The notes beneath the pieces were generated by a model that was not told the DNA's origin, did not search any database, and saw only the letters and a program-made list of their open reading frames with translations. This document shows positions 11,518-23,210 of a stretch of 64,000 nucleotides of DNA, one piece after another. The stretch is from Bostrychus sinensis (Eukaryota > Chordata > Actinopteri > Gobiiformes > Eleotridae): NCBI GenBank assembly GCA_020698575.1, contig CM036244.1:28122034-28186033 (forward strand). Direction: 5' to 3'. The position numbers were made by a program, and so were the translations under genes. How positions within the stretch are numbered: position 1 is the stretch's first letter; each line of letters starts with the position of its first letter.

Positions 11518-12420
11518 CACCACCACCCTCTACTGGCTACATTTTGTAACTGACAACTCCAACCACCAGCAAACATTTCTCATACTTTCACACAGTTTTT
11601 AAACTCTTACTCAAAACACTTCACAAATGACATTAAAACTTGTTTTACTCTTTAACAACATGATTTTTTTTTTTTTTTTGATGAAATCATTAATTGAAAT
11701 CAGCATTGTAATTCTTTTCATGATGTATGAACCTTGTAATGCATGTCCCCGTTAGTTAACACAGCACAGGAACAGCTAATTGTAGCAGAAACAAAGGCTG
11801 CAGTGTGAAAAATTATAACAATAGATAATAATGCCTTAGTAGACTTTAACAAAATAGGTTTTATGGTAGTTGGGCAATAATGTAGAATATGTATGTGCTT
11901 ATGTGCAGATTGTCTTAGTCTAAGTCAGTTCTCTTGTAAAAAATAATCAACACCACCCTCTACTGGTTACATTTTGCAAATAACTACTCGCAGGCAAAGA
12001 ACCACACTAAGACCCTTTGGTTTAACTAGACAACAATCTTTCTTAAGCATCAACCATTTCAGGCCATTAATACTCATTTGTGGATTCTTGATTGAAACCT
12101 TGCACCAAAATGATTTTTTAATGGGCCTATCGGCTACAGGAGCAAAGCCATCATTACTTCCTTAACAAGGGATATTTGAACTTGTTTTGCAACATGAGGA
12201 ATGGCTACATCCTCATGTATGAACCTGGTAATGCCTGTTCCTATATTAGGTGTAAAACAGTACAGCTAATTACCGAATTGTCCACTTTATAGGCCTAGGA
12301 GAGACTGGGCAGAGTTGTAAATTTGGGTCAGTTGAAGCAATGCTACTTTGATTAATGTCAATATCATGCCATTAATATAGTATATGCACAAATGGATTGT
12401 GGGCTCACCGAAAAAGGTGC
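11518..12420. repeat. Diverged tandem duplication, two units of about 430-490 bp
   Basis: The block CACCACCCTCTACTGGCTAC at 11,518 recurs with one change at about 11,949. A second pair of landmarks follows in the same order: ATGTATGAACCTTGTAATGC (about 11,723) and ATGTATGAACCTGGTAATGC (about 12,216), each followed by CAGCTAATT. The two units lie head to tail. The spacing differs by about 55 bp, so indels have accumulated. No reading frame is conserved between the copies. Confidence 0.7.
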
Positions 12421-13192
12421 ATGGAGTGTTAGTACCCAACAAAATTGTGTACAATCTGCAAAAACCTCAGCAGGGTTAGTTTTTTTTTTTCTTTCTTTCT
12501 CCAATTTCACAAAGAATTCACTTATTTTAACCAAAGCAGCCATCTCTCTAGTTTAATTTGACATTTTGCTTATGGCCTTTTTGAGTAAAGGTTGTGTTGT
12601 TTTGTTGTATACATGGGGTAGGGCAAGTTGTAACACTTCCCTATAGCAAATACAATAATTTCTGATATCGTTGGTTTACTATCCAGAATGGCAGAAGAGG
12701 TAACAGACAGACATGAACAGCCAGTGAGACACAAGGATCTGTTTTGATTGTACTGTGTAGGCCTATTTTAAAGAAGCAGCGAAGTAGGCCTATTTTCAGT
12801 TAAAAAATACAATTGGACTTGGAGTAAAATAATGTAGTACAATAATAGTTTCAGATACAGTATATATTATCAATGACTGCACTTGCATTTAATCACACTC
12901 AACACACCCATTCAAATATACACATAATGGTTCTGTGTGTGTATTTCAGATCTTTTAAACTTTATTTACCTGCTATCTCCCGACCAGAGGGCTGTTCCAT
13001 TGCTAACTCTATAAGCTACACCTTTGTGGATAAGCCAGGACTGTTACATTTTCCGGGCCAGCAATGTTGCATAAACCAACCCTGAATCATTGCTCTACTT
13101 CGATAGGCAGGAGCACAACATTAGCGCGGCTTATTATTAGTCAGACTAACGCCAGTCAGACTGAATAAGCTGTATAGGTTTCGATTAGTCTT
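12421..13192. other. Unassigned AT-rich spacer
   Basis: Contains a T-rich run near 12,480 and no recognised gene or repeat terminus. Confidence 0.4.
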
Positions 13193-13480
13193 GGGCGGCA
13201 GTAGCTCAATCAGCAGAGCCGTTTGCCCACTAGCCAGAAGGTTGGCGGTCTGATACCCGCTACTGGCATGCTGTCGTTGAGCCCTTGTGCAGGCACTAGA
13301 CACTAAACCTGCCTTGCCTATATGAATATGTCAATGTGACTGTGTTTGGTGGTAGTCTGTGGGGCCGTAGGCACAGATTGGCAACCTCAGTCTGCCCCAG
13401 GGCATCTGTGACGACAGAGTAACTCCCCACTGTTGAGTGTGACTGAGGAGTGAATGAATAATGCATCAGAAAAGCGCTAT
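13193..13480 (+). repeat. tRNA-derived SINE with A and B boxes
   Basis: The head reads as a tRNA-like promoter. The A-box-like TAGCTCAATCAGCAGAG is at about 13,203-13,219 and the B-box-like GGTCTGATACC at 13,247-13,257, spaced as in a tRNA gene. The body continues with CAGATTGGCA...CAGTCTGCCCCAGGGC and GAGTGAATGAATAATG, the usual layout of fish tRNA-SINEs. The tRNA region does not look able to fold into a full cloverleaf with a usable anticodon arm, so this is a SINE and not a tRNA gene. Pol III transcription is possible but cannot be shown here. Confidence 0.78.
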
Positions 13481-14785
13481 CTCAGAAGCATTAGTCTTTA
13501 TGGAACGACTTAAGCCTCAAATCCTATAATAAAATCAGCTCCTTCTGATTTTATTTACATCTACTATACACAGCGTCCCAACATTTTTTTGTATTGGGGT
13601 TGGGGTTGGGGTCAATAGCCTGTGTACTTTTGTGCCAGTCCAAAGCCCTGGTAAATGAAAAAAAAAACTATGTTAATAAATATGTCAAAAAATGCACTCT
13701 AGGAAGCACTAAAGGGTAAAACTTTAGTTTGCCATAGTTACAGCCATGGATTCAGACGTAACCTAATCAACAGGATGTTTTGTACCTACCTTCAAAGTGA
13801 CACGAGGTAAAATGTCACACTTTGAGGACAACAATGTAAAATTGGCTATGCATTCCCTTCGCCACTTGCCTCCTAACCCAGTAATCTATAGTGCGTAGGT
13901 TTAAAAACATGTTCATAGCCTTCCCTCTGTGTAGCATGCTGACCATCTGCCACATGCTAAATCTACTGTAAACATATCACTCAGTCCTTATGTGAACCTA
14001 GACGCACTCCGCCTTTCTTCTGGTCTGCATCTTTCGGGTCTTCAGCAGTCTCCACACACCGCTGCCATAAAAACAACTAATGAAGTAACATGAGGTCAGT
14101 CGGAGCTCAGCTGGCTTGGTCCAGAATAGCATTACACCAGTAAATTAAACCCCGAAGCCTAATTATAGAGCGCTAAGTGTTTGTGACAATGAATTATACA
14201 TACAGTCATTAGATTTAATAATGATGTGGTGGAGTCCAATGGAAATTTAAAAGGAAAATGGCCACCTCATTAATTTGCAGTTTTACTTTTCTATTAAGAC
14301 CATGTTGGACTAAAACAGTAACACTAGATTCAGGCTCTATTCACACTATTCTGCTTCAAACTTAAACTTAAACAATGTTGGATAATCAAGATAAACTCCA
14401 CACTTTATTGTGGTTCTATGACACAATATGATTAGACTTTATAAGGATAATTAGTAATTATTCATACTTTTATAAGGTTGCAGAGAATGATGGTAAGTAA
14501 GTAAGTAAAGTGTAAAAAGACAAGGGCATTATGATCAATTTGGTATACTGCACAGAGCTGAGGTATGGGTCCTGCTGCTGTGGCATTGGAACTAATCAAT
14601 ATTTTGATGTCCATTAGTGGAGGCCATTGAAGCATAATGAAACACAAGCTGAAAAGATGGAAGGTGTGATTTTTTGGCCCTTTATAGTGACATCTGGTGG
14701 CAAAATTGCAAACTACATAGCACACCTGATATTCTTTTTTTAGAGCATGTACATAAACCAAGTGGTCTGACGGTGCATGATTGTG
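13481..14785. other. Unassigned spacer
   Basis: No convincing gene. A short stretch around 13,575 (GCGTCCCAACATTTTTTTG) resembles the tip of a fish DNA transposon but lacks a partner. Confidence 0.4.
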
Positions 14786-14882
14786 TGTTTATGTTTGATT
14801 GTGTGACTAATTGTCTGTAAAGCCCTTTGAGGTGACTGCTGATGTGATAGTGGGCTAGATAAATAAAATTTAAATTGAACAG
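14786..14882 (+). repeat. L2-type LINE 3' tail remnant
   Basis: The sequence TGTAAAGCCCTTTGAGGTGACT...GATGTGATAGTGGGCTAGATAAATAAAATTTAAATTGAAC closely follows the 3' end of the L2 element at 21.40-21.49 kb. Only the tail is present, as expected for a severely 5'-truncated insertion. Confidence 0.75.
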
Positions 14883-15288
14883 AATTTGCTGTGGTGACCC
14901 CAGAAGGGAAAGTCTATAGGAAAGAAGAATCATAAAATCATAATCCAATTTAAAACATTAAGCAGTTGTTGAATCTGTGTCAGTGTGAGTACACTTTTCC
15001 ATGTGTTAGCAATGCAAAACTAAGTACTTCCTCCACCACTGGGTATATGGCATTTAAAAAAAAATACAAGATACACAATTGTGAGAAGCCTATTTTTTAT
15101 TCTGATTCTACAGGTTATACTTTATACATTTTAAATATAGTTTTTACATCCCATTAACCTACTATTTTATACTATGCACCTTTAATTATATGAAAAATGC
15201 CTTAATTGTAATGTCAGCTGTACACTGCCAAAGGTGCATTGTAGATGGACTAACAATCAATAATATTAAAGCCAATAAACAATTTCCA
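14883..15288. other. Unassigned spacer
   Basis: AT-rich, no supported feature. Confidence 0.4.
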
Positions 15289-16065
15289 GAGGTGGGTAGT
15301 ATAATGAGTTACATTTTGCTCTGTTATATTTACTTATTATTACTTATTTAAAAACATGTAATTTATTTTTACTTTTGGAAATATCAGAAGTTGCATTTAC
15401 ATTATTTTATAAGTTTTGTCTGATTACTTCAAACATACATAAATACATACACTATATTTCCAAAAGTATTCATTCACCCAAATAACTGAATTCAGGTTAT
15501 GTTGTGGAGTTGTTTTTAGGAGCTGGGCTTGGTCTATTAGTTCCAGTGAAATAAACTCTGAATGCTTCAGCACCAAGAGATTTTGGACAATTCCATTCTC
15601 CCAACTTTGTGGGAACAGTTTGGGGATGGCCACTTCCTGTTCCAACATGACCAGTGCAAAAAGCATGGTCCATAAAGACATGGATGAGTGAGTTTGGTGT
15701 GGAAATGTGACTGGCCTTCACAGAGTCCTGACCTCAACCTGATAGAACACCTTTGGGATGAATTAGAGCAAAGACTGTGAGCCAGGCCTTCTCGTCCAAC
15801 ATCAGTGTCTGAAGTTGGACTGAGAACGTCAGACACAGATGTCTGACGTAGATAGATGTAAAGGGTGGGCCGACGTCATATTAAACCTCATGGTTTAAAA
15901 ATGGGATGTCACTTAAGTTCATATGCGTGTAAAGGCAGGTGAGCTAATACTTTTGAAAATTTTTACTTTTAGTTGAGCAGTTATTTGGATGACTACTTTT
16001 TGCTTATACTTGAGTAATATTATTTTCATGTAACAATACTTTTCTCTGCTATGTTTTCTGAAATG
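15289..16065. repeat. AGAGGTGGG-type MITE hosting a Tc1 remnant
   Basis: The left end reads AGAGGTGGGTAGTATAATGAGTTACA. The right end, reverse complemented, reads approximately AGAGAAAAGTATTGTTACATGAAAA, so the ends are a diverged inverted pair. Similar AGAGGTGG ends flank a short element at 42.2 kb. The Tc1 fragment at 15,453-15,960 lies inside it. The assignment rests only on terminal similarity. Confidence 0.45.
15453..15960 (+). mobile_element. Internally deleted Tc1-like transposon
   Basis: Both tips are visible: TATTTCCAAAAGTATTCATTC at the left and, reverse complemented, ATTTTCAAAAGTATTAGCTC at the right. Between them is only the 3' part of a transposase, on the plus strand: a stretch reading as GVVFRSWAW, then the nucleotide block for LCGNSLG, HKDMDE, EFGVE and a PDLNLIEHLWDEL block that holds the catalytic Glu (about 15,725-15,775). 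The N-terminal half with both DNA-binding motifs and the first Asp is gone, and the second Asp region is damaged. It is a different Tc1 family from the copy at 6.4-7.85 kb, judging by its ends and by IEHLWDEL versus IENLWREL. Confidence 0.82.
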
Positions 16066-16869
16066 TTGTCTGGACAAGTTTTAAAAGTATTAGTGAGCTA
16101 AAACTACCTATGATGTATTTCAAGAGACAAATGTTACATAATATAAACAATAATATTAACATTTACTTCATATCAATAGCTTAGTTACTTTGTCAGCATG
16201 ACTCACTGATGTGGCCATAAGAGTACACTTTACATATTGGATGCACGTAGGAGGATTACTAATGCATAGAATAATTTGTACGGGTAAACACACTGCTATA
16301 GAGAGAACTGTGAGGGGCTGCTCTGGTCCTAAAATACACAACCATCAGTGAGCAGCTCAAGCATTATTCTTTAGGCATTAGTACTGGTGCACAATACAAC
16401 TGGCATTGAACACTTTCCCAGTGGGCAAAAACTTATTGATGGGGTAGAATTTGTATTTAATAAAGTTTATGCTTATATCACATGACATGAAGTATGTCAA
16501 CCTCCCAGGGTTGTCACAGCAAATATTCTGGCTCCTAGTGAAGTCTACTATACTACAATATACTATAGGCTACTACTGAGCTATAATCCGGTGTATTTAC
16601 AGCACTAGCTGCTGTTCATTAATACACGCTGTCCCATATAAATAAATAAATAAAAAAATAAAAAAATAAATAAAAAATTAGTTGGAGTTTGTTGGAGATG
16701 AGATGTATAAAGTATAAACATGTAAATATTGCTAGTTCAAATAATAATCTTTATTTATAGAGCACATTTAAAAACAGGGTTTACTAAGTGCTGAACCACA
16801 AAAGTTTACAATTAAACAATAGAGAAACAACAAAAAACAGACTTACAAATCAAAATTAAATAATAAATA
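16066..16869. other. Unassigned AT-rich spacer
   Basis: Includes an A/AT-rich simple run near 16,640-16,675 and no gene. Confidence 0.4.
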
Positions 16870-17174
16870 TAGTCGCAAGCGGCAATAAAAGCAGCCCTCG
16901 CCCCATGGCAGCCGTGCCAGGCAAGCAGCCGCGCCGGCCTCACAACTGAGCCCGCCATGTAATCACAAGAGCCATGCACATCTGGCTGTAGGGCGACTTC
17001 CTGTTTATTGGAGTGTGGAGCTATAATCAGATTTTAGGTTTACCTCAATGTGAAGAATCATTGTCCTGAATATCACTGAGCTGCTTAAAAGTAAAAGGAG
17101 CTCCCCCTAAACATTCCGGGGGCCAGAGTAGGTGACATCGAAGGAAACCTTAGACTTTTAGCCCAGAGTAGGAC

Positions 17175-17505
17175 CAGGTTCCGTCGAATCGTGATTCACG
17201 TTGGCGGTAACGACGCCTGGCGGAGACAATCAGAGGTGCTCAAATTGAACGTAGGGTCAGTAAGCAAACTTCGTCGAAGTCGGACACCGTAATATTCTCT
17301 GGTCCCCTGCCGAATTTGACTAATGATGAAATGTACAGCCGCTTTTCATCATTCAACCGCTGGTTATCTAGATGGTGCCCAGAAAACGGCATATGCTTTA
17401 TTGATAATTGGCGAGCGTTTTGGGGAAAGCCCGGTCTCTTATGGAGAGATGGCATTCATCCCACGTTGGATGGTAGCAGCGTTGCTGTCCAGAAATATGG
17501 CTGAT
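17175..17505 (+). pseudogene. L2 ORF1 esterase (SGNH-type) remnant
   Basis: Two blocks of a GDSL/SGNH hydrolase are readable. RIVIHVGGNDAW (about 17,185-17,220) holds the Gly-x-Asn-Asp block. In a shifted frame, IFSGPLPNLTNDEMYSR continues to FWGKPGLLWRDGIHPT (about 17,290-17,475) and holds the Asp-x-x-His block. Such esterase domains are known in ORF1 of CR1/L2 LINEs of fish. The catalytic Ser block should lie further upstream and is lost with the 5' truncation. A frameshift near 17,285 separates the two blocks. Its position just before the ORF2 endonuclease supports the reading. Confidence 0.75.
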
Positions 17506-17640
17506 AGCAATAGTCATTCAACCTGACGAGCCAGAGGTGGGACCCGGGCACAGAGCAGTAGTTTAAAACACTTCTCTGAGCTTCCTTATGAGCTGGTACA
17601 AACCCAGTATAAAGGTATTTTAGCAGAGTAAATAGAGACT

Positions 17641-19008
17641 GTGTCTGTCCCCCGCCTAAACACTAACTCCAACAGCAAAAGACAAATAAGAGTGAGAGCC
17701 ACAAATTTAACAAATTTAATAAAAATAACTTGTAGACCTATTAATAATATTAATAATAATCAGAACAATGACGTAATTAAATGTGGATTACTAAACATAA
17801 GGTCAATCTCCTCTAAATCCCTGTTAGTTAATGAATTAATTAATGATAATAAACTTAACCTACTGGCCTTAACAGAAACCTGGCTACAACAGGATGATTA
17901 TGTGAGACTTAATGAAGCTACTCCCCCAAGTCATGTAAACTTTCAGACAGCTAGGAGCACAGGCCGAGGTGGAGGAGTGGCAGTAATATCACAGTCTAGT
18001 TTACTTATTAGCCCCAAATCTAAACACACATATAATTCCTTTGAAAGCCTCATACTAACTATAAATCACCCTAACTGTAAGAAACAAAAACCAGTTATGT
18101 TTATAATCATCTACCGGCCTCCTGGTCCCTATTCTGAATTTTTAATTGCATTCTCTGACTTTCTATCCAGTATAGTGTTAGACGCAGATAAGATTGTAAT
18201 TGTAGGGGACTTTAATATTCATGTTGATGACAGCAGTGACTGTCTAGGAAATGCATTTGCAGTCTTATTAGACAGAGTAGGTTTTACTCAAAACGTAAAT
18301 GAACCCACTCATTGTCACAAGCACACCCTGGACCTTGTTTTAACCTATGGTATAGAGATTAGTGAGCTCACTGTCCTCCCTCATAACCCCATACTCTCAG
18401 ATCACTTTCTAATTACCTTTCAGTTTATACTCAAAGACTTTACTGTCCCAATGAACAAAACCCAGATTAGAAGAACATTATCTGACCAATCTGTGTCAAA
18501 GTTTAAACACATAATAAAGCCAATATTTAGTACAATGTTGAGTGAGTATGTTGAGAACAGCTCCCATAGCTCGAGTCCCAGTAAAAATGATCGGTTTGTT
18601 GACAGCGCCATGCAGTCTTTAAAGACAGCTCTACACAATGTAGCTCCATTAAAACAAAAGGTTGTTAGGCCGAATCGAGTAGCACCATGGTTTAATGCTG
18701 AAACACGTTCCCTTAAACAAGCAAATCGTAAATTAGAAAGGCTATGGCGTCACTCCAGCTCAGAGCAGTCTCTGAATGCTTGGAAATATAGTCTTTTAAA
18801 TTATAAAAAATCTCTGCGTGAGGCCAAAACCAGATACTATTCAACTTTAATAGAAGAAAATAGGAACAACCCTAGGTTTCTGTTCAGCACTGTAGCCAGG
18901 CTGACCACCAGTCACAGCTCAGTAGAACCCCGTATCCCTGTTACTCTCAGCTGTGAAAACTTTCTTACATTTTTAACAACAAAATCACATGTATCAGAGA
19001 CAAATTAA
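17641..19008 (+). pseudogene. L2 ORF2 endonuclease and linker
   Basis: A 455-residue frame with a complete AP-endonuclease-like domain: LNIRSISSK (N52), ALTETWL (E79), IIYRPPGP (Y158), IVGDFNIHVDD (D190, N192) and LSDHFLITF (D254, H255). After about residue 320 it becomes the basic linker seen in L2 proteins (VRPNRVAPWFNAETRSLKQ). The catalytic residues I can identify are all present. The frame is lost by a one-base shift near 18,975; the next frame then continues with NNKITCIRDKLNKILPTISSE. The first in-frame Met is not visible near 17,641, so the true start may be further upstream or the frame may be truncated. Confidence 0.85.
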
Positions 19009-20676
19009 ATAAAATTCTCCCTACGATTAGCTCAGAGCAAGCCAAAGCTGTAAAAATAGGAGGCCACTATAAAACCAACTGTAATGTTAGACTGCTTCAT
19101 CGGTGTAGATCAAACTGAGATAACGTCAGTCATTATGTCCTCCAAAACCTCAACTTGTCTTTTAGACCCAATTCCTACCAAACTTTTTAAAGAAACTCTT
19201 CCCCTAAATATTGAATCTATACTGAACATAATAAACACCTCCCTAGAAACAGGCTATGTGCCACAGTCTTTTAAATATGCAGTTATTAAACCGCTTCTGA
19301 AAAAAAACAGTCTAGATCCTGACATTTTAGCCAACTATAGACCAATATGAAATCTCCCTTTTATTTCAAAAAGAAAAAGAAAGAGTTGTAGTTAAACAGT
19401 AATGTCGCCACCTACAGGACAATAGCTTATTTGAAGATTTTCAGTCGGGTTTTAGACCCCACCATAGCACAGAAACTGCATTAGTCAGAGTCACAAATGA
19501 CTTGTTATTAAGTTCAGACAATGGACTGGTCTCAATCCTGGTTCTGTTAGATCTCAGTGCAGCCTTTGACACCACTTGACCACAGCATCTTACTCCAGAG
19601 ATTAGACTGTGACATAGGGGATCAGAGGAGCCACCCTCTGCTGGTTTAAATCATACTTATCTGATAGGTACCAGTTTGTTAGTGTAAATGAACATTCCTC
19701 ACAGTGCAGTAAAGTTAGCTATGGAGTGCCTCAAGGTTCAGTACTTGGACCCATTCTGTTCATGCTTTACATTCTGCCTTTAGGAAACATAATCAGAAAA
19801 CATGGCATTAATTTTCACTGTTACGCAGACGATACACAGTTGTATTTATCAATTAAACCTGATCAGAATGACTGCGTTGAGAAACTTAGCGCCTGTGTGA
19901 TAGACATAAAGACCTGGATGACAATTAATTATCTCCTCCTAAACCCAGAAAAAAGAGAGGTCATTATACTAGGCCCCAAAAAGCTGAGAGATGCTCTGTC
20001 TGACCAGAGAGTCTCCCTGGACGGTGTCAGTGTAGCCTCAAGTTCTACTGTGAGAAACTTAGGAGTTTTATTTGACCAAGATTTATCATTTAAGGCTCAT
20101 ATAAACCAAGCCTGAACAGCATTCTTACGTAACATAGCTAAAATCAGAAATATTTTATTTAAAAATGATGCTGAAAAACTTGTCCATGCGTTTGTTACAT
20201 CTAGGTTGGATTACTGTAACTCTCTGCTGGCAGCGTGCCCTAAAAACTCATTAAAATGTTTTCAGCTTGTTCAAAACGCAGCAGCAAGATTATTAACAGG
20301 AACTAACAGGAGAGAACATATTACTCCAGTGCTAGCTTCACTTCACTGGCTTCCAGTTGAATTCAGAATTAGGTTTAAAATCCTTCTCCTGACTTACAAG
20401 GCTGTAAATGGTACGGCGCCATCCTACATTAATGATGTTATAGAGCCATACCAACCAAGCAGAGTACTGCGCTCACAAAATGCAGGGCTATTAGTGGTTC
20501 CCAGGGTTTCTAAAAGTACAGTTGGAGGTAGAGCCTTTAGTTACCAAGCTCCTGTTTTATGGAATCAGCTTCCAGCTCATGTTAGAGAGGCAGACACAGT
20601 CTCTACATTTAAGGTTAGGCTTAAAACATTCCTCTTCGAGAAAGCTTATGGTCAGGCCAGCGAGGAACAGGGTTAA
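19009..20676 (+). pseudogene. L2 ORF2 reverse transcriptase and C-terminal region
   Basis: After the shift the RT runs in pieces. STCLLDPIPTKLFKE is at 19,145-19,190. LANYRPI ends in a stop followed by NLPFISK at about 19,350, with a short disordered insertion to about 19,400. FQSGFRPHHSTETALVRV and VLLDLSAAFDT (domain A) occupy 19,440-19,570. GVPQGSVLGPILF is at 19,724 and the intact catalytic CYADDTQLYLS at about 19,818-19,850. A TGA at about 20,113 interrupts before AFLRNIAKIRNILF. The C-terminal part (20,206-20,676) is clean, with LDYCNSLLAACP, AARLLTGTNRREH and LHWLPVEFRIRFKILLLTYKA. The RT itself keeps both catalytic Asp residues but is broken by at least four lesions. Confidence 0.88.
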
Positions 20677-21794
20677 CTCCACAGTTGAAGCTAGGCTGCT
20701 CTAGGAGCTAGAAGCTGGGGAAGTATGGTGCACTGAGCCTCTGTCCTCTGGTTTCATCTGCTGCTCCTCTTCTATCACTGTGATTAATATAATGAAATAC
20801 TCTATATCTCCAATCAGTTCATTGCTATTCACAAGTTGTCCCTCTCTCCCGCTCCCCTCTGGGGGAGTGGGGACTGTTTCAGATTCCTGGCTGCTGGCAG
20901 ATGTCCCAGTGATGATTGGATCTTAGCTGACCCCATCTGTGCTCCTGTCCCGACCTGTGTGCCCTCAACCTCACCTCTAAGGATTTCCTGGATCTCCCTC
21001 ACCCACTCATCTGTCTGGATGAGGCCCACCTGCTGCAGCCTGGATCTCCCGGACCTATCTCGCCCCACTCACCTGTCTGGATGAGGCCACCTGCTGCATC
21101 CTATGGACTTCCTCAACCTATCTCACCCACTCTCGTCTGGATGAATCCTTACAGAGCTGATCTATGATCCTATAGATGAACTAAGGGACTAGCAGTCCTA
21201 GATGCATTGCCTGTCCGTCCTGGGAAACGGTCTCTCCTTCAATATGGGCTCCATAAGGTTTCTTCTTTTTTCCCGTAGCTGGGTTTTTTTAGGAGTTTTC
21301 CTTACCGAGAAGGAGGGTCTAAGGACAGGAGTGTCCTGGGTCTGTTTAGTTTAGTGTAGTTATTGTTTGTGCTGATTGTGTGTTAAGTCTGATTGTGTGT
21401 TTATGTTTGATCAACTGTTTGTGAAGCCCTTTGAGGCGACTTTTGTTGTGATATTGGGCTATACAAATAAACCTAAATTGAATTGAATTGAACATTGTGT
21501 CTATAGGTTTACATTGAGTATGATGCCCATTGGAATCTAATGGGTATTTCTAGGCAATATATCTGCAACACCATAAGGAATACAAATTTGGGTGTCCATA
21601 GCTTTTTTGATTGGAATGACCTAAAGTAATTATGTGCCAAATTTCATAAGTGAATAAGTGATTCAAATTTAATCAGACAGAGCATGTGCCGTTTATAAGG
21701 ACTTTTATGTCATTGGCGAGCAATTAAGTGGTGCCACGCCAAAACTGTGCAAAATAGGACACGGCTCCAATTGACTCTTTTTAATGGTGTCACA

Positions 21795-22782
21795 TAAGGG
21801 TGCTCCGATCGATCGGCCGCGATCGGTGATCGGCCGATCATGGCTAAAAATAGAGTGATCGGTGATCGGTAAAATGGGCCGATCAGAAGGGCCGATCAAA
21901 TTACAACAAACACGAGAGGCTCTCATATTTACTGTCCTGCAACTCCGGTTTGATTAAACAGCAGTAGTGTTATTCTAGCAGTTTTCTTAAGTTAAGCCCT
22001 GGTTATAAGTAACACAAACCTGCCCTGGAGCTGCTGCTTTATGTCCCCGCTTTGTCCCTGCCTGCTCTTGGAGTGCACGGGACAGAACCGAGGCGCAGCA
22101 CTGCGTGTATTTGCAAACACCAAAGCAAATAGAGCTACAGCTAACCCACTAATATTTACTTTAAAAGCATTAGGAAAGTTCAGAGTCCTGCCTGTGTCTT
22201 GTTACGCGGAGAAAACTGTGCGTTTTGTGGCTTAAACTGCACCAAATGGCTGCAAATGGAACGAGAAAGTAAAAAAGCAGCCCATGTGTCTGTGTGTGTG
22301 GGAAGAGCACCTTTCATCATTGTCTTCTCTGGGCTCTTTGAACGTTTTCTTCGTTCAGACGTTGTCAAAACTGGCTGCAGGAGCTGTGTGCTCTTTAGTC
22401 CACTGTGTTTCAACCTGGTTTGGATATGTGTTATGCAGACGCAGGCGCTGCACCCGCGGACTCGCACTAAAGGCACCAATTAAGAACAGATGATTTTTAC
22501 ATCAGCAGAGCATTCAAACAAAGCCACACAGACACTTGTGGACACACATTAAAGACCAATAATGCAACAAAACCTCTTCTAAAACAAAATAAGAAGAATT
22601 TTGTTGTACTTTTATATTTACAAAGGCTACAGTATTTTTCAAATGGAACTAATAATAGCCTGCACACATTACATTACTACATTGAAGACCACGTGATCGG
22701 TATCGGCCATGATCGGTATTGGCCAATCACAGCAAAGGCTGATCGGTGATCGGCCTCAAAAATCCTGATCGGAGCACCCTTA
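21795..22782. mobile_element. hAT-type MITE, 8-bp TSD GTGTCACA
   Basis: Both ends carry a perfect 16-bp inverted repeat, TAAGGGTGCTCCGATC, and are flanked by identical 8-bp direct repeats GTGTCACA (21,787-21,794 and 22,783-22,790). Both are signatures of hAT transposition. Inside both ends there are clusters of GATCGG/CCGATC motifs, which look like subterminal transposase-binding repeats. The 988-bp interior has no recognisable hAT dimerisation or RNase-H-fold transposase, so it must have moved in trans. Its perfect ends suggest a fairly recent insertion into the older repeat. Confidence 0.92.
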
Positions 22783-22841
22783 GTGTCACATATAGAATGT
22801 TTGTGCCAAAATGTGTATGTTGTAAAAACTGTAATATTTCT

Positions 22842-23210
22842 TGGCCTCCCAGCAAGGAGGTCGTGGGTTCGAGCTCCGGGTGGACCAATACACACCATCA
22901 CACGAACTCTCTGGGTGGAGTCTGCATGTCCTCTCCGTGTTACCATGGGCTCTCTCCGGGTTCTCCGGCTTCCTCCCACCGTCCAAAGACATGCATGTGT
23001 TAGGTGAATTGGTGACTCTAAATTGACCCTAGTGAATGAATGTGAGAGTGAATGGTTGTCTGTCTGTGTTTGTCTCTGTGTCAGCCCTGCGACAAGCTGG
23101 CCCCTGTCCGGGGTGTACCCCGCCTTCGGCCCAAAGTTACTGGGATAGGCTCCAGTCACCCGTGACCCCTAAGGGGAATAAGCGGTAGAAAATGAATGAA
23201 TGAATGAATT
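22842..23210 (+). repeat. DANA/Mermaid-like tRNA-SINE, 5' truncated
   Basis: Starts within the tRNA-like head: a B-box-like GTGGGTTCGAGCTCCGG is at about 22,863-22,879, while the A-box region is missing or damaged. The body has CTCTCCGGGTTCTCCGGC, CCAAAGACATGCATG and CTCTAAATTGACC, then AGGGGAATAAGCGG and a (GAAT)n tail at 23,190-23,208. A possible target duplication ATTTCTTG lies just before (22,836-22,843) and after (23,208-23,215). Confidence 0.78.

Larger units (their letters stand above)
17113..21490 (+). mobile_element. L2-clade LINE, nearly full-length but degraded
   Basis: This 4.4-kb sense element contains an ORF1 esterase remnant (17,175-17,505), an ORF2 endonuclease (17,641-19,008), an RT (19,084-20,110), a C-terminal domain (20,113-20,676) and a long 3' UTR ending in the L2-like tail AAATTGAATTGAATTGAAC. 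The 3' UTR carries TTACCGAGAAGGAGGGTCTA (21,303-21,322) and the stem-like TTTGAGGCGAC region near 21,430. The 5' end starts inside ORF1 and is truncated. I count several frameshifts, an insertion and stops, so the copy is inactive. The same tail occurs alone at 14.8 kb. Confidence 0.88.

Noticed and set aside
13193..13265. Possible functional tRNA gene
   Set aside because: A and B boxes exist, but the cloverleaf is damaged and a SINE body follows directly.
22677..23159. 160-codon minus-strand frame
   Set aside because: Antisense of a SINE and the end of a hAT MITE; similar frames arise wherever this SINE is present.
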